Below, one piece after another: positions 33,263-41,968 of a stretch of 64,000 bases of DNA (positions are counted from its first letter, which is position 1; every line of letters begins with the position of its first letter). The stretch lies in contig NZ_CP026681.1 of assembly GCF_002949735.1 (NCBI RefSeq), forward strand, positions 62,001-126,000, read 5' to 3'. The notes under the pieces were generated by a model that was not told the DNA's origin, did no database searches, and saw nothing but the letters and a program-made list of their open reading frames with translations. Both the position numbers and the translations under genes were made by a program. The DNA is from Nostoc sp. 'Peltigera membranacea cyanobiont' N6. Lineage in GTDB: Bacteria > Cyanobacteriota > Cyanobacteriia > Cyanobacteriales > Nostocaceae.

Positions 33263-35620
33263 CTAGCGATTTAGTAGTTCAATCCAAGTTGCGATCGCTC
33301 GAAAGTAAGGAGCATTATATGGGTTTTTCAAGGAAGTGCGAAATTCATCATCTTCTAAGATATTTTGCGGCAATCTTGCTAAAGTATAGGCTATTTTGGG
33401 AAGATGCAAATAATAACGTGTTTCTATTGCATCATTTGATTTTTGGTCTTCAATCTTCTTTAAGGCTTGCTCTTGAACTTGTGCTGTAATTAATAGATTC
33501 CGAACAAAGTTACGGGAGAAATCTTTTCCAATATTTTGACTTTCCAATCTCTCAACAAAAGGTAAGATACCCAATATTGGCGGCTTTTCCTCTTTTTTAA
33601 GGTATCCCATAATCTTCTTTTGCACTTCATTCTCTTCATTTAATTCATCTAAATAATTTTGTCTTTCAATTCCTAGCCACTCATCCCATTTAAATACTTG
33701 GTTAAACAAGCCTAAACTATCGCGTCCGTTGTTTTTTGCTTTACCTTCTGCATCTCCTGATTCATCGGCTGCTTGATAAAGGGGAAATTTAGGATCGGTA
33801 ATACTAACACCTGCTGAAAGTGTAATGTCTGGATGATGCCCTGTATAGGCGCGAAAGCATTGGTAGATATCGAAGGAAAAATCAACAATTTCATTCCAAG
33901 CACCACTAACAAATAAATCGTCTCCTCCAGCGTAGATAAAAAGTATATTTTTACCCCGATCTTCACATGATGTTTTGTCTGTTTTATTATTCAGGGATTT
34001 GCTGCGATTAGGTAAGTGTTTAATATTTTCAGGAATATTATTCTCACGATTGGCAGCTAGGCTATTGAGATATACTTTAAAAAAGTAGCTCATTTGCCGC
34101 GATAAACCAGCTAATCTTGCTAATGTTTGATTTTTATCCAGACCCTTAGCAAAGATTTGTCCTAATCTATCAACATCCATTCGTAAATAACCGACTCGTT
34201 TGATACCTTGAGAAATATCTGCCATCTCTTCAGCACGCATAAAACGATTCTCGTCTTTTGCTTTCTTGCCATAATTACCAAGGAGAATTGGCGCACAATT
34301 ACGAAAACTGCGGAATTTATAATGCTCTAAATCCCAATCGTTAACTAATAAAACGTTGTCAGCATTAGAGTCTACTTGCTTCCAATAACTGAATAGTTGG
34401 TAACAAACATTGATTTCATTTAGTCCATCGATCGCACGTAGTTGAAACCAAAGCTTATCTTCCTCATCTTCTTGCTTACCTATCACCTTTTGCGATCGCG
34501 ATCGCACAATCGCATCAACGCGAAATAGCTTCCCTCCCAACCCGAACATAGTGCGACAGGTACTACAAGCCATCGCTGAACCCGGTTCTTCGTTTAGGGG
34601 TTTTAAAACCTCTTCGTCATCACGATGGCAGACTTTGCAAGGAGTATGGGCGTAATATGGTTTGGTTAACGCCACAATATCATCAATGCGATCGCCAAAC
34701 TTACGCGCTTTGTAGCTAGCAAGATTTTTGGTAGCTTCCGACCAATGTTTGCTAAATTGATCATTGCCTATATCTGCAACAGGAAATTCCTTTGAACTAT
34801 CGAGAGCAAGATAAATTTTTCCTTGGAATTTCTCTCGCAACCATTGGTTAAATTGCAACCGAACTTGCTGAACAGTCGTTTTTGTCGCTTCATCACCTGG
34901 AGCAAGTATATATATGTTACCGCCACCTGCATATATAACATTGATGCGAGGAAGGTTTAAGTGCGTTAGCAGCTGCGCTACAACTTCTTCGGTTACGAGT
35001 TCTAGATAAAAGCTGCGTGCCCGTAATGATTTGAGCGCACCGTCAGAAGATATGGTGTAAATAAAGTTTTGAATACCCGACAAGTCCCCAGCCACGATGC
35101 TCAATTGGGCTGTTTTTAGATCATTTACGATCGCACCCGCAACCGCAGCTGTTGTTTTGACTTTATCAACTAGCGCCACATCTGCTTCGCCAAAGCTGAT
35201 AAACGAACCGAATTTTTCGATAATTAAGGTAAGGAGCGAAATATTTCCCCAGTCGTTGGGGTTATCCTCAAGAAAACAGATTTGTTCGCAAATTTGCTTT
35301 CTTAAATCCTCTATCTCTTTTGGTTCTTCCGTTTGGGGATAGGGAATTATGGGGTCAGAATTAGCGATCGCATTCGGTTGCCAAAAGTGTTCGTTGGTTT
35401 GACCTTGGGCTAATTTTACAGAATCGAACAGTACCCGCAAAGCTTTCGGTTTGTCGTCAGCAGACCAGCTTAAATGTTTTTTGGCTTCTGCAATGGCCGC
35501 TGAATCATTGGGTCTAGTAAATTTATCAAACTTCAATCCAGCCCAACTTGCTAAGTCCCAAACGGCTTGCTGGATAACCTTTAATGCTTCTTGGTGTGAG
35601 GGGTTTGGCGAACTTATCAT
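33263..35620 (-). CDS. cas10: Cas10 (Csm1), cyclic oligoadenylate synthetase, HD motif lost
   Basis: 785 aa. The polymerase palm carries YAGGDDLF (GGDD at about residues 565-568), needed to make cyclic oligoadenylates from ATP. The first palm domain has the non-catalytic AGGGNIY. A zinc finger is visible as CKVCHRDDEE and MACSTCRTMFG. At the N-terminus, where Csm1 proteins have the DNase motif LLHDIGKF, this protein reads LASWAGLKFDKFTRPND, so the HD pair is missing. DNA cleavage by Cas10 is therefore probably lost and immunity should rest on RNA cleavage and on cOA effectors. It is the head of cas10-csm2-csm3-csm4-csm5. Confidence 0.9.
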   Translation of the reverse strand: MISSPNPSHQEALKVIQQAVWDLASWAGLKFDKFTRPNDSAAIAEAKKHLSWSADDKPKALRVLFDSVKLAQGQTNEHFWQPNAIANSDPIIPYPQTEEPKEIEDLRKQICEQICFLEDNPNDWGNISLLTLIIEKFGSFISFGEADVALVDKVKTTAAVAGAIVNDLKTAQLSIVAGDLSGIQNFIYTISSDGALKSLRARSFYLELVTEEVVAQLLTHLNLPRINVIYAGGGNIYILAPGDEATKTTVQQVRLQFNQWLREKFQGKIYLALDSSKEFPVADIGNDQFSKHWSEATKNLASYKARKFGDRIDDIVALTKPYYAHTPCKVCHRDDEEVLKPLNEEPGSAMACSTCRTMFGLGGKLFRVDAIVRSRSQKVIGKQEDEEDKLWFQLRAIDGLNEINVCYQLFSYWKQVDSNADNVLLVNDWDLEHYKFRSFRNCAPILLGNYGKKAKDENRFMRAEEMADISQGIKRVGYLRMDVDRLGQIFAKGLDKNQTLARLAGLSRQMSYFFKVYLNSLAANRENNIPENIKHLPNRSKSLNNKTDKTSCEDRGKNILFIYAGGDDLFVSGAWNEIVDFSFDIYQCFRAYTGHHPDITLSAGVSITDPKFPLYQAADESGDAEGKAKNNGRDSLGLFNQVFKWDEWLGIERQNYLDELNEENEVQKKIMGYLKKEEKPPILGILPFVERLESQNIGKDFSRNFVRNLLITAQVQEQALKKIEDQKSNDAIETRYYLHLPKIAYTLARLPQNILEDDEFRTSLKNPYNAPYFRAIATWIELLNR

Positions 35621-35680
35621 GATGAAAAACGATTAGAGACAGTTATTATCAAAGTAATTTGGCTAATACAAGAAAAATAA

Positions 35681-36634
35681 TTATTGATTAGATGTAAAAA
35701 TTGTTTTTACTTGTTTAAGTAGAATTTCTGGAACCTTTTGCACTCGACCCCGTACCCAAGGGCCACTAGTAATTTCTAAGTAGGGTTGTACTTGATGCAC
35801 CTCTTCTACTTCTGCCAAACTACTATGAATTACTGCCACAGGGATTAAATTCCCTCTGTCTCGACAAAATTCATGCCATGCACCTACGGCTTCTGGTTTA
35901 GAACTAATAATCAAGTAGTGGGTACAAGCTTCTAAAATTGGCAGTTTCTCCGGCTGTACCATACCACCAACATCCACAATTACCAAAGACTTCTGCCGTC
36001 GCAGTTGTAGTATTGCTTGAGCATGATAGGGAAAAAACCGTTCTGTTAATGCACCTTTATTGCGTACTTTGAAGCCTTCTATTTCCTCATCTGTCGTTTG
36101 GCTACTTAATTCCAAAACATAGTTACCTTCTCCATCCCAGTGAGCGCGTTGCAGGTAAATATCAGGATGGTCAGACAATAGCGCTTGAAACAACGCATGA
36201 GATAGTACACTTTTACCACTATCTGGTGGACCTACGACCATTAACGCCGGACATAACCCAGTCTCAACATTTCTTTTCTCCTGAGCAAGCCCATGATTTT
36301 GTCGTCCATTTGGTGGACTCACAGGAATTACCTGACCAATGCAGACTTGACGTGAGTTCGTTGCGGATACAACTGCTCCCAGGCGAGGGTCATAGCAAGC
36401 CACCCAAGCAGTAGGATGTAGGGCATGAGTGAGGTAAGAATAAAGCCACATCGGTGCGCGACCTGAAATTACCACACCACCTGTAGTATCAATACCAGAG
36501 GGCAGTTCTAGATTTTTGATATTTTGTGGTTCTATCAGGCGATCGCTACTAGTCAACTCAACCGATAGTACTTGGTATTTCAAATTTTGTACAACCAGCG
36601 ATTCACTTAGGTATAAGCGCAGAGGTGTAATCAT
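35681..36634 (-). CDS. csx3: Csx3 ring-nuclease domain fused to a P-loop (AAA-like) domain
   Basis: 317 aa. The first roughly 115 residues match Csx3: GGVVISGRAPMWLYSYLTHALHPTAWVACYDPRLGAVVSAT, the family core with the conserved YDPRLGAVV. Csx3 degrades the cyclic tetra-adenylate messenger and so switches type III defence off. A second domain follows with Walker A VVGPPDSGKSVLSHAL (about residues 132-147) and LVIVDVGGM as Walker B. It sits 60 bp upstream of cas10, on the same strand, and heads the operon. Csx3-ATPase fusions are known in cyanobacteria, but what the ATPase adds is not established. Confidence 0.8.
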   Translation of the reverse strand: MITPLRLYLSESLVVQNLKYQVLSVELTSSDRLIEPQNIKNLELPSGIDTTGGVVISGRAPMWLYSYLTHALHPTAWVACYDPRLGAVVSATNSRQVCIGQVIPVSPPNGRQNHGLAQEKRNVETGLCPALMVVGPPDSGKSVLSHALFQALLSDHPDIYLQRAHWDGEGNYVLELSSQTTDEEIEGFKVRNKGALTERFFPYHAQAILQLRRQKSLVIVDVGGMVQPEKLPILEACTHYLIISSKPEAVGAWHEFCRDRGNLIPVAVIHSSLAEVEEVHQVQPYLEITSGPWVRGRVQKVPEILLKQVKTIFTSNQ

Positions 36635-36915
36635 GCCCTCCTGAAATTTTTAGTATTTTTTATTTCTCTGTCATTATGCCATTCTTAGTAGAAGACCCCT
36701 CTTCTACTAAATCTGTTATGGTTAAAAATAGGATTAAAGCAAAAGATGAGTCTCCAGCAATTAACCTATAAAACAATTGATTTGCATGAGTTTTTACAGT
36801 TTACCAGCTTTTTATGCTCATCTAAGCGTTTTTTGTTAAGTATCATTAAACACTTCTGACTTAGGAGAAATTTCAAACTGTTTATACTGCCTAATTGAAT
36901 AGATAGGTTAGAAAT
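36635..36915. promoter_or_regulatory. Divergent promoter region of the csm operon and the WYL-type gene
   Basis: 280 bp of AT-rich DNA between csx3-AAA (minus) and the TIGR03985-like gene (plus). Both promoters must lie here, and the WYL protein is a natural candidate to act on it. The only obvious symmetrical piece is AGAAGACCCCTCTTCT (36,691-36,706), a short hyphenated palindrome that could be an operator. Confidence 0.45.
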
Positions 36916-38409
36916 TTGACTCAAGAATTGTATTTACCACCTACTCCACAAATTTTGCAATGGCTAGCAGGAGGACAATTAGCGAATCGGCTGGTGCGAT
37001 CGCTGCGATTATTGGTGCTGATCGACAAATTGTATAGTGTTAAGACAGACTGGGCGGATAAAATCCCTACAGCTTTCACATACTCACAGCTGCGCGATCG
37101 CTTGTTTGCATATCGTCACCCCAAAAGTGATAGATTAAATGCTCAACAAATTGCAGTGCAGTGTGGCGATCTCCAATGTATTTGTCATCAAACGTTCTCA
37201 GAAATTGTATTTGAGCAGAACTTCCAGCAAAATGAAGCTCAATGGCTTGAGCAAATTATCTTGCTGACTGGGATAAATAAAGAGGAACTACAAAAGGTAC
37301 TCCAAGAACGTCCCTTTGCTACCGTGCATCGTTCCATCCGCGATGACCTCAAGCAATTAATCCAGTTAGGGTGGTTACATCAGGCTGGACAAGGGAAATA
37401 TCAGTATTTGGCAAGAGAAGAACTACCATTACTGCCAACTCAATTAGAAGCTGACTCTAGCTTACCAAAGCTAACCAGCCTACCTAGTTTGTCTCACCTC
37501 TCTGAACAACAAACTTGGGAACTGCTGCGAGTCTTGGAATCAATCACCTTTGTACAGCCAAACTTGTCGTCAATTATAGAAAAATTATGGGAGCAAATAG
37601 CAGATAATTCCCCATCTGGAACACTACATCAGCAAGATCCACAGCAGAGGATATTTTTACATCTGGACTACATTCTTTCTCCACAGATGCAAGACTGTGT
37701 AGACAATTACCAGGAACAGATAGAGCAGCTTTGGTACAAACCTCCTGGTGGGGTAGTGCAATTTGAATATTGGATTGCAGCCACAGAAAGTAAAGTAAAA
37801 ATTACTGTTTACCCAGTATGTTTGCATTACGTGCGCCGTGCTAAATATCTCAGTGCTTACGGCATAGACCCCGATGGAAATATAGCATGGCACAATTATC
37901 GCTTGGATCGGATTGCTGGCGATCGCCTAAAAGTCCTGGCTTGGGGCGACCCCCTTGTTCCTCAAGAATTGAAACAGATGTGGCATACAGGAAGTTTGCC
38001 GACACCAGAATATATTGCTGGCGAATTGAAAGCTGCTTGGGGTTTCAATTTCTATTTCAAAAAAGAATTACTTATCCTCCGTTTTCCAGTAGATTTTGCC
38101 AAATGGTATGTAGATAACACCACAAGACATTCTACTTTTCAGGCAGTTTTACATGACCAATTACCACAGTTGATTGTTAAGAATATTCCAAATGAGCAGG
38201 AGCGTGAGCAGTTATTAAAAATTGTCAGTCAATGCCCAACAGAGGATGCTTATTACATTGCCTGGATACGTACTGGTGATATAAATGTTCTTATGCGTTT
38301 GCGAGAATGGCGACCAAATGGCGAAGTTATTGCCCCTTTATCTATTCGTTACCAAATGAGAGCAGAAGCGGAACAAGAATTCAAAAATTATCAAGCGTTA
38401 TTGGGCTGA
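36916..38409 (+). CDS. WYL-domain CRISPR-associated protein (TIGR03985-like)
   Basis: 497 aa, TTG start at 36,916 after TAGGTTA. It resembles the TIGR03985 family, large cyanobacterial proteins linked to type III loci. There is an N-terminal helical region with a possible winged helix (FATVHRSIRDDLKQLIQLGWLHQAGQGKYQYL, about 135-168), and a C-terminal WYL-like sensor segment (VKITVYPVCLHYVRRAKYLSAYGIDPDGNIAWHNYRLDRIAG). WYL domains bind ligands or nucleic acids and often control CRISPR loci. It is transcribed away from the csm operon, so it may regulate it and the next gene. Confidence 0.75.
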   Translation: MTQELYLPPTPQILQWLAGGQLANRLVRSLRLLVLIDKLYSVKTDWADKIPTAFTYSQLRDRLFAYRHPKSDRLNAQQIAVQCGDLQCICHQTFSEIVFEQNFQQNEAQWLEQIILLTGINKEELQKVLQERPFATVHRSIRDDLKQLIQLGWLHQAGQGKYQYLAREELPLLPTQLEADSSLPKLTSLPSLSHLSEQQTWELLRVLESITFVQPNLSSIIEKLWEQIADNSPSGTLHQQDPQQRIFLHLDYILSPQMQDCVDNYQEQIEQLWYKPPGGVVQFEYWIAATESKVKITVYPVCLHYVRRAKYLSAYGIDPDGNIAWHNYRLDRIAGDRLKVLAWGDPLVPQELKQMWHTGSLPTPEYIAGELKAAWGFNFYFKKELLILRFPVDFAKWYVDNTTRHSTFQAVLHDQLPQLIVKNIPNEQEREQLLKIVSQCPTEDAYYIAWIRTGDINVLMRLREWRPNGEVIAPLSIRYQMRAEAEQEFKNYQALLG

Positions 38410-38499
38410 CTAAGATGAACATGAGTTAAGATAAGCTTTTCTCATTTCTACAGTCCTTTGAACACCAGAAATAATCACAATACTGTTCGGTTAAGGCAA

Positions 38500-38565
38500 G
38501 AGACGCGATAAATCGCCGTCAAGACGAATAACTGATTATTGTAGAGACGGCGATTTATCGCGTCT
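38500..38565. repeat. Perfect 20-bp hairpin between the WYL and TM-CARF genes
   Basis: AGACGCGATAAATCGCCGTC and GACGGCGATTTATCGCGTCT face each other across a 22-bp loop. The same arm sequence occurs inside the MITE at 17,009-17,105. It may be a MITE derivative, and could also stop transcription between the two genes. Confidence 0.8.
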
Positions 38566-38613
38566 TTGTGATGTTGTTATCAAAGATATTTCCACTTATA
38601 TTTGTTCACCTGA

Positions 38614-39474
38614 ATGAAAATGCTTGTACCTAAAAATAACAACTCTCCTCAGCTAGAAAACATATTTTCACCCCGTTCACCAGTAGATTTTTTAGGATTT
38701 GCTGTAGTTGGGGTTATTATCAATCTACTCTCTGGTGGCGATCCTCTTGGGTTTTTGGGAGTAGCCGTTTTGTTTATTTATTGGTTTTGGTTAGACCGTC
38801 AAAGAACCAAAAAGCTATCTCAACGATTAGGGTTATCTTTCGATAGTAAAGAACCTGCCAAAGGAGCCAAAGGATTGATTCTTTTGCTTAGTCCTTACTC
38901 ACCTCGCCTAGAGTCTTTGAAAGATGAAAAACGCCTAAAACCACTAGTACAACATATTATTAATACACCTGTTGAGAACTTGCAACTTGCAGACTTTCAA
39001 AGTATCGATTTATTCAACTCCAATCTTGTACCACAGATCAAAGCTGTAGAGTACCACGTTAATGAAGGTAACTTACGTGATGTTTGGTTAATTAGCAGTA
39101 AAAGTTACGATTTGGTTAAAGGCTCTGAGATTACTGCCAAAATTTTGTCACAGTATTTAACTTTTGAATATGGGCAACGTCTAGAAGTCCACACTCAAGG
39201 TTATTGTGTGGAGGATTGGAATTATAAAAGGCTTTGGGAGATAGGAGATCAAATTTTCCGCGAATCAGATTACAAAGACGAGGCTTTAGTTGCTGACATT
39301 ACTGGTGGAACCAAGATGATGACTATGGCGCTAGCGATGTCTTGTGTCTCACCAAAGCGACGGATGCAATATATGGATGCACAACGTGACTGGCAAGGAA
39401 ATCCTTTGCCGATTGGTGAAATCAAACCTGTGGGTATTGATGTTGCTCCAATTATCCACGGTAACGGTAATTAG
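38614..39474 (+). CDS. Membrane-anchored CARF protein (Cam1-like type III effector)
   Basis: 286 aa. Two hydrophobic segments at the N-terminus (about residues 24-42 FLGFAVVGVIINLL and 45-62 LGFLGVAVLFIYWFWL) are followed by RQRTKK, so the rest should be cytoplasmic. The remainder is a CARF domain: GLILLLSPYSPRLESL, then DEALVADITGGTKMMTMALAMSCV with the DITGGTK ligand loop. Membrane CARF proteins such as Cam1 depolarise the membrane when they bind cyclic tetra-adenylate. No HEPN or nuclease motif is present. It lies 90 bp before the first CRISPR array. Homology to Cam1 itself is not demonstrated; only the layout agrees. Confidence 0.72.
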   Translation: MKMLVPKNNNSPQLENIFSPRSPVDFLGFAVVGVIINLLSGGDPLGFLGVAVLFIYWFWLDRQRTKKLSQRLGLSFDSKEPAKGAKGLILLLSPYSPRLESLKDEKRLKPLVQHIINTPVENLQLADFQSIDLFNSNLVPQIKAVEYHVNEGNLRDVWLISSKSYDLVKGSEITAKILSQYLTFEYGQRLEVHTQGYCVEDWNYKRLWEIGDQIFRESDYKDEALVADITGGTKMMTMALAMSCVSPKRRMQYMDAQRDWQGNPLPIGEIKPVGIDVAPIIHGNGN

Positions 39475-39564
39475 ATACAGCAGTTTATTAGCAGAATTAT
39501 GTAGCGCAGTCCTTGAATATAGCAGGGCTGCGTTTTTTTGTTCAAATTTATCGCTTGGGGAATC

Positions 39565-40198
39565 GTTTCCATCCCCGTGAGGGGTAATGATTTGAAAACT
39601 TAGTTGGAGTACGTGCATACTTGATTTCTATCGGCTATTGGAGGTTTCCATCCCCGTGAGGGGTAATGATTTGAAAACTAATGACAACATTCGGCCTTAT
39701 ACAGGTGCTATTAAGTTTCCATCCCCGTGAGGGGTAATGATTTGAAAACAGAACTGCCAGCCAGTTGACGGATTGTGCAAAACACCAGAGTTTCCATCCC
39801 CGTGAGGGGTAATGATTTGAAAACCAATATTCCTTGTAGCTTCTACATGTTATATGATAGGCCACGCAGTTTCCATCCCCGTGAGGGGTAATGATTTGAA
39901 AACCAAAAGCTTCCAGTTTATTGGAAAATGGTGACTATCGTTTCCATCCCCGTGAGGGGTAATGATTTGAAAACGTCTATGCTTTAGATAATCTGTCAGG
40001 GACTGTAAACATTAAGTTTCCATCCCCGTGAGGGGTAATGATTTGAAAACCTGTTCCATCGCTAAAAGCTTTCCTTCAAACCTACGGCAGTTTCCATCCC
40101 CGTGAGGGGTAATGATTTGAAAACTTTCAAATGGAAAAAAGCTAGAGATAATTTTAACATGTAGTTTCCATCCCCGTGAGGGGTAATGATTTGAAAAC
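39565..40198 (-). CRISPR. CRISPR array 1: 9 repeats of 35 bp, 8 spacers
   Basis: Repeats start at 39,565, 39,644, 39,715, 39,790, 39,869, 39,940, 40,016, 40,090 and 40,164. The spacers are 36-44 bp. The plus-strand repeat has the core CCATCCCCGTGAGGGGTAA and the array-specific end TGATTTGAAAAC. On the transcribed minus strand the repeat ends GGGGATGGAAAC, giving an 8-nt crRNA tag AUGGAAAC of the type III kind, and forms a CCCCTC/GGGG hairpin. The leader is on the right (40,199 onwards), so the newest spacers are there. All copies look intact, without a degenerate end. Confidence 0.97.
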
Positions 40199-40493
40199 CC
40201 TACCCTTCTAGAACACTTGCTACGACTGGGTTTGAAAGTGCCATTTTCGCGGGGGGTCTGATTTTACTGTCAATAAGCATACTTTAATGACACTAGCCCA
40301 CCACTATAGGCATCTCAAAGTCTTACTCAGTAAGCGATTCGCGGGGGTCAACGAAATCATAAGGGTTTCAAGCATTGGCATACCCCCGCGAAAAATTTGC
40401 GTGTGTAGGGTAAAAACCAACACTTTAACTTTCACCAAGAAACGCAATATTAATTTTTCAAGGTTCCGTTTGATTAAACAAGAGTATACCAAA
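40199..40493 (-). promoter_or_regulatory. Leader of CRISPR array 1
   Basis: AT-rich leader and promoter of array 1, read right to left. It carries three copies of a G-rich motif: TTCGCGGGGGGTC (40,246), TTCGCGGGGGTC (40,338) and its reverse complement TACCCCCGCGAA (40,381). The last two face each other and can form a long hairpin. The conserved TTTTCAAGGTTC lies near the far end (about 40,458-40,470). The same architecture is found at arrays 2 and 3. Confidence 0.75.
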
Positions 40494-41609
40494 CTACTCC
40501 TCACTCTTCAAAGCGCGTCGTGCCAACTTGACATAAGTCTTCACTGTTTCATAAGGCATCTCTAAATCTTCTGCCACCACATGCAATGACTCGCCCATTT
40601 CCCGCCGTGCTAAGATTGTCGCCCATTTTGAGGCTATTTCATCTGCGCGATCGCCACCCGTCCGCTTGCGTCGTGCTTTAAAAATCTGTGTTAAATCTTC
40701 AATGCGTTTCGCCAAGACAGTTTGCACATCAGGTATGTCTTGGATAACTTGAGATGACCAACCCAAACGTGTTTGTCCCAAGCCAAAGGTAGTTTTGTGA
40801 CCAGTACCGCAGTAAGGTGCAAGTTTCCCTAAAGCAGAAAATAACTGCCCAAATTCTCGCTGTTTGGCTGCATCTTTAGCTAAACTAAACTCAATTGCCC
40901 CAGTAAATCCTGTGACTGCGCCTTTCTTCCCCGCCAATACCTTCGCGGTTGTTAGTTGGCAACGAGTAATCAATATATAATCATCTATCCAAGCCAGAAA
41001 ATCATCCTGGTCAACAGACATCCCCGAAAAGTCATTCCAGCGCCGCAGATAGCTATGAAATACATTCGCTGGTACTGGTAAGGGGAAGTGATGACCTTTA
41101 CGGCGAAAACTTGTAGGACTGAGAAATTTCAAAGCGAAAGTTTCATTAAGCTCAGATTCTAGCAGTTGCTTATAAGTTGTGGTCGGATGGGCAATTTTGA
41201 CAGAACGAATCTGCAAAGGGGCATTTTTTAATTCCAGCACCTCTGGCAAATTTTCTACCCATTGCGCCATCCACTGTTGCACTCGATGAGATAAAGCTGT
41301 GACATACCAACGATAAGAGGTGTTTGCAGATAGTTGTATTTGTCTACCGCTACTGATAATCTCTCCATTTAAAGCTGAGATAGTAAACGGTTTCTCTGAC
41401 TCTCCATCATGGAGGTAAGCAGACAGTTCTGGGTCTGTAGAACCCACTTGCTGGAGAAACCAGGCGTGTAGTCCAATAGTGTACTGAGGAAAGAGGTAAC
41501 AATCTTTTGCAGGGACTAACTCAAATTCTAAGCCGATTAACTCTGTGTCGGGCGGCCATGTAAGTGGAGATGGAGGGATATTTGGCTTTTCTTGAGAGCG
41601 TCGAGGCAT
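40494..41609 (-). CDS. cas6: Cas6 with C-terminal helix-turn-helix extension (second copy)
   Basis: 371 aa. Residues 1-285 are a Cas6 RAMP protein: FALKFLSPTSFRRKGHHFPLPVPANVFHSYLRRWN and LGKLAPYCGTGHKTTFGLGQTRL (glycine-rich loop). About 70 extra residues follow (ADEIASKWATILARREMGESLHVVAEDLEMPYETVKTYVKLARRALK). They look like a sigma-region-4 or LuxR-type helix-turn-helix with the second helix PYETVKTYVKLA. Such an appended DNA-binding-like domain is unusual. The gene is transcribed towards array 1 and ends at its leader. Just upstream, a single CRISPR-repeat-like sequence lies in the presumed 5' UTR (41,646-41,668). It is longer than, and diverged from, the operon copy. Confidence 0.85.
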   Translation of the reverse strand: MPRRSQEKPNIPPSPLTWPPDTELIGLEFELVPAKDCYLFPQYTIGLHAWFLQQVGSTDPELSAYLHDGESEKPFTISALNGEIISSGRQIQLSANTSYRWYVTALSHRVQQWMAQWVENLPEVLELKNAPLQIRSVKIAHPTTTYKQLLESELNETFALKFLSPTSFRRKGHHFPLPVPANVFHSYLRRWNDFSGMSVDQDDFLAWIDDYILITRCQLTTAKVLAGKKGAVTGFTGAIEFSLAKDAAKQREFGQLFSALGKLAPYCGTGHKTTFGLGQTRLGWSSQVIQDIPDVQTVLAKRIEDLTQIFKARRKRTGGDRADEIASKWATILARREMGESLHVVAEDLEMPYETVKTYVKLARRALKSEE

Positions 41610-41645
41610 AGTATCATTTGAGCCACAGTTTCTATATTTTATCTT

Positions 41646-41668
41646 GTTTTCATCCCCAGGAGGGGATA
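41646..41668 (-). promoter_or_regulatory. Solitary CRISPR-repeat-like hairpin in the presumed 5' UTR of the second cas6
   Basis: On the minus strand the sequence ends CCCCTCCTGGGGATGAAAAC, compared with CCCCTCACGGGGATGGAAAC in the true repeats. That keeps the stem and the GATGxAAAC tail. It lies 37-59 nt upstream of the cas6 start codon and no second copy is near, so it is not an array. If transcribed it could be bound or cut by Cas6. Confidence 0.6.
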
Positions 41669-41968
41669 AAGCTGTGAGTCGTGCTGCTGCAAGATGGGGT
41701 CAAATCAGAATTGAAGAAGGCAGAGGGCAGGAAGCAGTATTCCTTCTGCCTGCTGCCCTCTGCCTTTCTTGATAAAAAATCCCCAGCAACTGTTTGAGCG
41801 ATCGCTAGGGATAATTAATGCTATTGTCATACCAGCTAACCAAGTCTTGCTTCATCACAATTACCCTCGACTGTCCCCATCAAAGGACTTTGGAGAATAT
41901 AATTTTTAGCAAGAATCAGGATAACTGATATTAACAAAGACGCAGGTGTTTAGATAAAGTCAATCAAC
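41669..41968. other. Intergenic region with a stem-loop, no gene seen
   Basis: Holds the upstream part of the second cas6 promoter and a long hairpin, GCAGAGGGCAGGAAGCAG facing CTGCCTGCTGCCCTCTGC at 41,720-41,764. Otherwise AT-rich and without a coding frame. Confidence 0.5.

Noticed and set aside
29168..35620. Classification as type III-B (Cmr) or III-D
   Set aside because: The order cas10-csm2-csm3-csm4-csm5 and the Csm5-type block IPGSSIKGAIRTA fit III-A; no Cmr1/Cmr6 or Csx10 is present.
39635..39865. Open frames across CRISPR arrays 1 and 2
   Set aside because: They run through repeats and spacers and only reflect the repeat period.
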